Source: Serpula lacrymans var. lacrymans S7.9
Taxonomy: Eukaryota; Basidiomycota; Agaricomycetes; Boletales; Serpulaceae
DNA: 64,000 bases
Assembly: GCF_000218685.1 (NCBI RefSeq)
Contig: NW_006763300.1
Coordinates: 765,360-829,359 of the forward strand
Reading direction: 5' to 3'
Below, one piece after another: positions 58,539 through 64,000 of the stretch (position 1 is its first letter; each line of letters opens with the position of its first letter). A model generated the notes under the pieces. That model was not told the origin of the DNA. It searched no databases and was given only the letters and a program-made list of their open reading frames with translations. Made by a program: the position numbers and the translations under genes.

Positions 58539-59077
58539 AGTTGCGTTATGTCCGTACGACCGAGTGCTTTGATTCGATGTCGAGTCTCAACTGCTGCTGC
58601 CATTGCAGAATACGGGCAGCAACGAGTACGGAACCGCCGTGATTCAATCCGCTCGGTACCTGAGCTCGAAAAATTGCGGCAGTGAATAAGCAATGTGAGA
58701 GAAAGATTGAGGAACGTGGTGGTTTATCACTACAGCCCTGGTAACGATACAGGCAGATCACAGCAATGCGAACAATGGATTTGGGTTTGCCTGAGACTGG
58801 TTGAATGATGGGATAGGAATGATGAGACAATGGACCAGCGACAGGGGGAATGAATGATCGCCGTATTTAAGAAAATAAATAGTTAGCCAAGTGGTTAGCT
58901 GTGGCGTGGAACAGCATGCAGGCCAGCAAATTTGCCACCCTGTGTCCTATTTGGGAGGTCATCAACGGTCTTCTTCTTATACGCTTCAAGGTTTCTCTTT
59001 GCCCTGTCTTTTTTTCCAGTCCTTTTACGAGTGGTTTTTAAGGCTAAATCCAAGGTCAATAGTTCTTAAGATCCATC
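58539..59077. other. Intergenic, promoter side of the PIN4-like gene
   Basis: No supported gene. A minus-strand 94-codon frame (58546-58830) has no motif. A pyrimidine-rich tract precedes the ATG at 59078. Confidence 0.45.
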
Positions 59078-60865
59078 ATGACAAGCTCCCCTACTCCCGA
59101 TATCTCTTCTCTGTCGCTTTCCTCTCAGCCATCTCAGCAACGTCTTCACGATACTTACGATTATGAAGGCAATGGCAGCGGCAACGGCAGGTCCCAGTAT
59201 CACTTCCAAACGTCTCCCCCTCTCTCCAGTCAGTCCCAGTACAACCCTCTTGGCATGACTCCCTCGCCTCTCAAGAACAAGCCTCTTCGCGGTGGCCTTC
59301 CCACCGTACGTGTTGTCCATTTTTCTCCTCTTTTTTCCACGAGATCTCACGTTTATTCCCTCTCAATAGCAATGGCTCGACAATACTAACACAATCCTCG
59401 AAAATCGGTCGCTTTCGCCGAACAATACTTCTGATTTTTCTTCTGCTGGTGGTTCCCCCCCTATGGCTCATCTCAATGCACCTCCTATCGCGCCTTCCAC
59501 GCCTAGTCAAAACGCCGATGATGAGATAATACCCACCGCCATAGTTATCAAGAACATTCCTTTCAATGTTAAGCGTGAAACACTCCTTGATATAATTGTA
59601 CGTCCAGCTCTTCACTCAGTCTTTCGATGAATACTCATTGCCACCCTGTTTAGGCCTCTTTGTCCATCCCTACACCTTACGCATTCAATTATCATCTCGA
59701 TCAACAAGGCTCCTTCCGTGGGTTGGCCTTCGCCAATTTCCGCCAGTCTATCGACGCAGACGCAGTCGTAGCTGCCTTGAATGGCTTCGACGTTCAGGGC
59801 CGTAAACTGCGCGTTGAATACAAAAAGGTACTGCAAGCTGGTGAAAAGGAGCGTATCGAAAGAGAAAAGGCTATTCGTCGGATGCGCTCCATGCAGCTTG
59901 AAAAAGAACAGCAGGCGGCAACTCAAGGGCAATATGACGACTTCGGGCCTGTGATTACACCTAACTTCACCCCTCAACGCTCCTTCTCCACGTCTTCATA
60001 TCATCAACAGCAGTATTCTCCTCCGCCGGTCCCTCCTCTTCCCTCCTCTCAGCCATATAATCCAGTCTCATCTCCTCCGGTTGCTCCTCCTACACCGAAC
60101 CCTTCGGACAAAGCGACTGCTTCAGCGGAACTGGACTTGAATGATCCGTCTACTTTGGAGATCTATTCTCGTGTTTTGCTGTTCAGGGATGATCGCATGC
60201 GAGATGAACTCGCTTTTTCAAGGACACTCACTCCCAAGCAAAGGAGGACTGTCCACTTAATTGCCCAAAAGTTGGGCGTGTATCACTACTCTGTTGGAGA
60301 AGGTGAAGATAGGTACGCAGTTGTTACTCGCATCGACCCGAATAGGGTAAGTGGTACACATTTTGTATGTGGAAGTAAATCTCAGGTCTGCTTCTAGACT
60401 CAACGAGCTCAACCCGCGACGCTTTCCCGTGCTCCCTCTGCCTACTTGTCACCGCCAGGATCACAGTCACAGCTTGCTACTTCTCTCCGCATGAAGAAAT
60501 CCATGCCCGACATGAAAACACTCCACACTCAGGCGCCGCGCCTTGCTACACGCGCCTCTAACGGGAACATCCGTGAAGGATACGCCACCATTGCCTCTCC
60601 TTCTCGCCGTTCTCCGGGTGGGTTTGGTTCCTTGTTTGGCAACGGTGGGTTCGGTGGTGGGGCTATACCGCCTGTTCCCAGTCTGCCGTCCAGTGTAACC
60701 GGATCCATGAACGGTAGCTTAAATGATGGGCCTGGCAGCGGCGTTGTTCGGCAGCCTCGAGGCCCTGGAGTAGGCGGCTTCGGGACCAGGAGACTTGCCA
60801 CTACCGACAATCAGGGCAGAGGTAACGGTTTGGAAGCTCGGTCCCACGAGCCTTTGGAAATATAG
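59078..60865 (+). CDS. PIN4: RRM and R3H RNA-binding protein of the PIN4/Cip1-Cip2 type
   Basis: In yeasts this family binds mRNA and links the DNA-damage or stress response to G2/M and to transcript stability. The serine-rich N-terminus (MTSSPTPDISSLSLSSQPSQ) precedes the RRM: RNP2-like TAIVIKNIPFNVKRETLLDI and RNP1-like GSFRGLAFANFRQSIDAD, ending GRKLRVEYKKVL. A charged helix (AGEKERIEREKAIRRMRSMQ) and a proline-rich linker follow. The R3H-type domain reads TLEIYSRVLLFRDDRMRDEL, TLTPKQRRTVHLIAQKLGV and DRYAVVTRI. The C-terminal tail is Gly/Ser-rich with SP sites. The N-terminal region has several SP and TP dipeptides, possible kinase targets. Introns lie after LPT, after LLDII and after DPNR. 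Confidence 0.88.
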
Positions 60866-62070
60866 ATAAATGATATCGGAGTATGTAAGGGCACCCAACC
60901 AAGACAAGTTTATGGACGGTTTTGCGGATTGAACAGTGGTTTCTGTTCAGCTCTTACAATTTAACACTGTCGGGGTTTTTTCTACCTTTCTTTTGTTTGC
61001 CTCTGGTTGCTTAAACTTAAATTCTTGTATACCGCGAAGCCACTTTTCTGATCCGTTGTTCACCTTTCCCATCAACTTTTCTGACCCTTTGTCTCAGTTC
61101 TGCTGTGCAAGAAAATCGCTCTCTATCAATCATTGTGTTTTCTCCCCGGATTCTCCTCGTTTCAGTTTTATATCATAACCTCTGATTTTGATTCAGATAA
61201 ATCTATGCATTTCTTCAGTCACATTAGCGTTTACTACCTTCATAATCGTAGCTGCGCCTGGCGCCAATCCCCGGCTCTGGGGTAAACACAAACAAATCTT
61301 AAGGCAATGCTAAAACTTTGTGCATGAAAACTGTTGTGCCAACTTCATATACAGGTTTGTTTACTGACACTGATAGAAGACAACATGATGTTACCAAAAA
61401 AACACCCATTTTCCTTAGGCTAGTACAAAGTTTCACACCATTATTATGAACTATAATCTGACATCTCCCAATCAAGGTCTAGGTCTTCTTAGTGGGCAAT
61501 TTGTCTTCAGGAAACATTTTATAACCAGAATTTTTGTGTGCAACACTACTGCATTGTTGTGCATACAGTATTAAGACCAGGACAGATCACAGTTTAAAGT
61601 GATGGTGAAATCAATGTATTTTTGGTCAAGTTGCATACTGTATTTGTCACAGTAAAAGTTTGTCACATCATGGAGCTCTTTATTTACTAATTACTAATTG
61701 GCATTATTTTGTTTTTCCGGCAAACTGTGTGCACATCAGAATGCAGACAGGTGTCCAAATTGATGCAACAGATAACCCTTCCTCCATACTGTTGTTTATT
61801 TTACTGTCAGTTTGGATGGGGGGGATATTTGGACATTTCTGAAAACATACATTCCACTGTCATTTTTCCTCAACAACTTAACCCATAGCAGTTTTATGTA
61901 TTCTTACCACTTACTCCAACTTTCCTAGCACAAAATCCTGAATTATTGAGTGAGCTCCTTCCATGTGTGTGATTTTTGAGAAAGTAACACTCTACTAAGG
62001 TACTGCAATCTCAATTTCAGAAAGTTCAGGTGCACCACACTCAAAATCATGTTCAACAACTGATAGTGCC
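60866..62070. other. AT-rich intergenic region
   Basis: No gene over 1.2 kb. From about 61240 base composition becomes clearly more AT-rich than the gene zone, which suggests old repeat-derived DNA, but no family could be matched inside the window. Confidence 0.45.
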
Positions 62071-62239
62071 TGTTACAATAACACATTTTCGGACTTTCCC
62101 TTTACTTTTATTCTCCGCCTTAACCTTGTACTTTAGCCTTTACACAGGGTGCCATGTGGCATTTCCCTTTCTCGCGCCGCGTTGCCTTTCTTCTTATTTT
62201 TAGACACAACTCTCTCACACAGTGGAGCTGGCCATGCGG
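62071..62239 (+). mobile_element. Family A LTR fragment
   Basis: It begins TGTTACAATAACACATTTTC and parallels the first 170 bp of the solo LTR at 27148, including GTGCCATGTGGCA and GGAGCTGGCCA. It ends abruptly at the start of R1 copy b. Confidence 0.7.
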
Positions 62240-63075
62240 TGTCGATGATGAGAACTGTTGTTAGAAAACCACACACAAAAACAAACTAACACACAATCCT
62301 CCCAGATTCCACGGAACTTGTTTATGGGCTTTGCCTCCTAGAACAGTGGAGTGGTCTGGTTGTTCGTGGGGTGGTACATATAAAGATCCTTCAAAGTAAA
62401 ACCCAGAGGTGTATGAGTGTGGGTTTTGAGGAGGAGGGATAGTTGAATTTATAGAAGGATAGGGGCTTTGTGATGAGTATAGACGAGCACTACCTTGCTA
62501 ATCGTAGCACAAGGTAGGTTTGAGAACGACAATATGACGAGGTTCCCAGTGATAGCAGGCTCCTGACGCACAAACTGTAGTGCTCAGAAGGACTCTAATC
62601 GAAAGGGATGACAATGACTTCAAAAGTGGGAAGTGTTGTGACCACACTGGATCACAAGTAACAGAGTAGTGAACTTGAGAGTAGAGAAGAAGTCTGGATT
62701 GGAGTTCTTGTTTTTTTTTTACAAGGTAAAATACAGGGGTTTATATAGTAAAAGAAAAGTAGGCTATGCACAGTATAGCTGTGCAAAAAGAATGAGAAAG
62801 AACATGAAGGAAGGAATGTATACTGACGAATCCTGCGTAGGTAGTACAGGATAAGATTGTCAAAAAAAGGAAAAGAAAGAGATAGAACAATGAATGCTGT
62901 GAGTAATGTCACAGGTTTGTACAGCCATAAAGTAAAGTCCAATAGCAAAAAGAGAGCAGGAAAATCAGGATGTCATGGGAAGATGCAGTAAAAAAAAGGG
63001 CAAGGCAAAACACTATCAGTATCAACACAGTTCCTTTATTGTCAGTCAGGCATTCTAAAAAAATATGTGTCCATA
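62240..63075 (-). mobile_element. LTR-like repeat R1, copy b (uninterrupted)
   Basis: Plus-strand ends are TGTCGATGATGAG and ATGTGTCCA. It matches 26387-26403 joined to 28701-29563 and therefore shows the pre-insertion state of copy a. The promoter-like TATATAAACCCC is kept on the minus strand near 62745. No target duplication is visible. Confidence 0.68.
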
Positions 63076-63419
63076 AAAATGATTCAAAAATCAAAAATAA
63101 TCGCACTGTAAATGAATGTTCTGCTGAAAAAAAAGAAACTGGAGCCACCGGTCCACCACCTAGTCCAAATCCGACAGTTCCATGGCCTTACCAATGGACT
63201 GGTTGTGTTGGACCACCTGATCAAACGAGGGAGGGAGAGGAGTAGTCCAATTTGGAACAAGTGAGTCCCAGGCAGCGTGTGGTAGGTGTAGTTGTAGCGA
63301 AGACGATGGACAAAAGATAAGTGTACCCAAGTGAATGGGACAGCGATTAACATGGGCGACGCAAGGGGATGAACCTTCTCCAGCTCAAAAATTACCCACC
63401 CACGCTCCAACTAGGCAAG

Positions 63420-63540
63420 ACGAGCGACCGATGTTTTGATGGTATATGATGGCAGATCGACGTCATGAAGATGGACCTGTTGCCCTATTTGGACCGGCCG
63501 CCGGGGCTTTGCTGATATCAGCAGTGGCACGTGGTAGTCA
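63420..63540. repeat. Spacer repeat, copy 2
   Basis: Same sequence as 30636-30762 with scattered changes. Here it is not flanked by LTRs. Confidence 0.65.
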
Positions 63541-63837
63541 ACGGATTGGCGACGGAAGCGGATAGGAAGTGGTGACATCAGAAATGGTGGGGGTGCAAAT
63601 AAGATGAGGAGGAGGAGGGTGGAGGTGACAAACAAGTGGATTAGAATGGGGATCCAGAAACGACTGTCAGGTGAGAATAAAAAGGAGAGGAAGGGGCCCA
63701 TGGTGGGGCTAGGCAAAGGAAGGGGAGTAAGGGAAACGACAAAAGCGAGGGCGCAATGCAATGTGTAGCCAGTGGCAACGCAAAAATTTGCCGAAATGCC
63801 GAAATGCGGAAAGTACCGGATGGAAAAGCAAAGGTGA

Positions 63838-63942
63838 GCGTGACTGGATTGCCTAATAGAGGTGGTGCTGATCAGCCACAAGTTCAAAAAGGGCAATATT
63901 AATTACTATTCCACATGGCACTGTGCCTGTGTGGCGCAAAGG
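63838..63942. repeat. 100-bp dispersed repeat, copy 2
   Basis: Matches 29911-30010 (GATTGCCTAATA...CTGTGCCTGTGTGGCGC). Confidence 0.65.
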
Positions 63943-63970
63943 CGAGTCTTTTTGAATATTCGCTTCATTA

Positions 63971-64000
63971 TTGACACCTGTCCATGCTACCAATCAACTT
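63971..64000 (-). repeat. Edge of a second transposase-remnant copy
   Basis: The last 30 bases (GACACCTGTCCATGC...AATCAACTT) equal 31756-31785, which encode KLIGSMDRC on the minus strand. The copy continues beyond the window. Confidence 0.55.

Overview
The window is nuclear DNA from a filamentous fungus, almost certainly a mushroom-forming basidiomycete (Agaricomycetes). The basis is dense short introns (about 50-65 bp), many exons per gene, compact intergenic spaces, and proteins of fungal type (EDE1, PIN4-like, CDC50, NOT1, class II cAMP phosphodiesterase). The species cannot be named from the sequence alone.

Layout. 1-7.7 kb: the 5' end of the V-ATPase catalytic subunit (VMA1, minus), divergent from the 26S proteasome ATPase RPT1, then a mitochondrial dehydrogenase kinase and a phosphopentomutase-like enzyme. 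7.7-15 kb: gene-poor, with one small unrecognised four-exon gene (10.0-10.5 kb) and several inverted repeats. 15-26 kb: MCM-binding protein (MCMBP), CDC50/LEM3 flippase subunit, RNA 3'-phosphate cyclase, a Hook-type dynein adaptor and a sugar-transporter-like MFS protein. 26-33 kb: a nested transposable-element block. 33.4-40.8 kb: NOT1, scaffold of CCR4-NOT. 41-60.9 kb: an S9-like alpha/beta hydrolase, TMA7, a striatin homologue, PDE1-type cAMP phosphodiesterase, the endocytic scaffold EDE1, the mitotic E2 UBC11/UBE2C, two small hypothetical ORFs and a PIN4-like RRM/R3H protein. 60.9-64 kb: a second repeat block that shares families with the first.

The genes are mostly housekeeping (protein turnover, mRNA decay, replication, trafficking, signalling). 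They do not form a metabolic cluster. Several sit in head-to-head pairs separated by only about 160 bp.

The most unusual material is the repeat block at 26.4-31.3 kb. It holds a small LTR retroelement with no recognised coding capacity, two 155-bp LTRs, a 5-bp target duplication and a primer site that matches the anticodon region of initiator tRNA-Met (half-tRNA priming). That element lies inside an older LTR-like repeat and is itself interrupted by a solo LTR with its own target duplication. Next to it are a tRNA-derived SINE-like element and two LTRs in inverted orientation carrying six palindromic CACATG sites. No CRISPR array, rRNA gene or intact tRNA gene was seen. Exon joins were made by eye from GT/AG signals and reading frame, so gene ends are firmer than every internal splice site.
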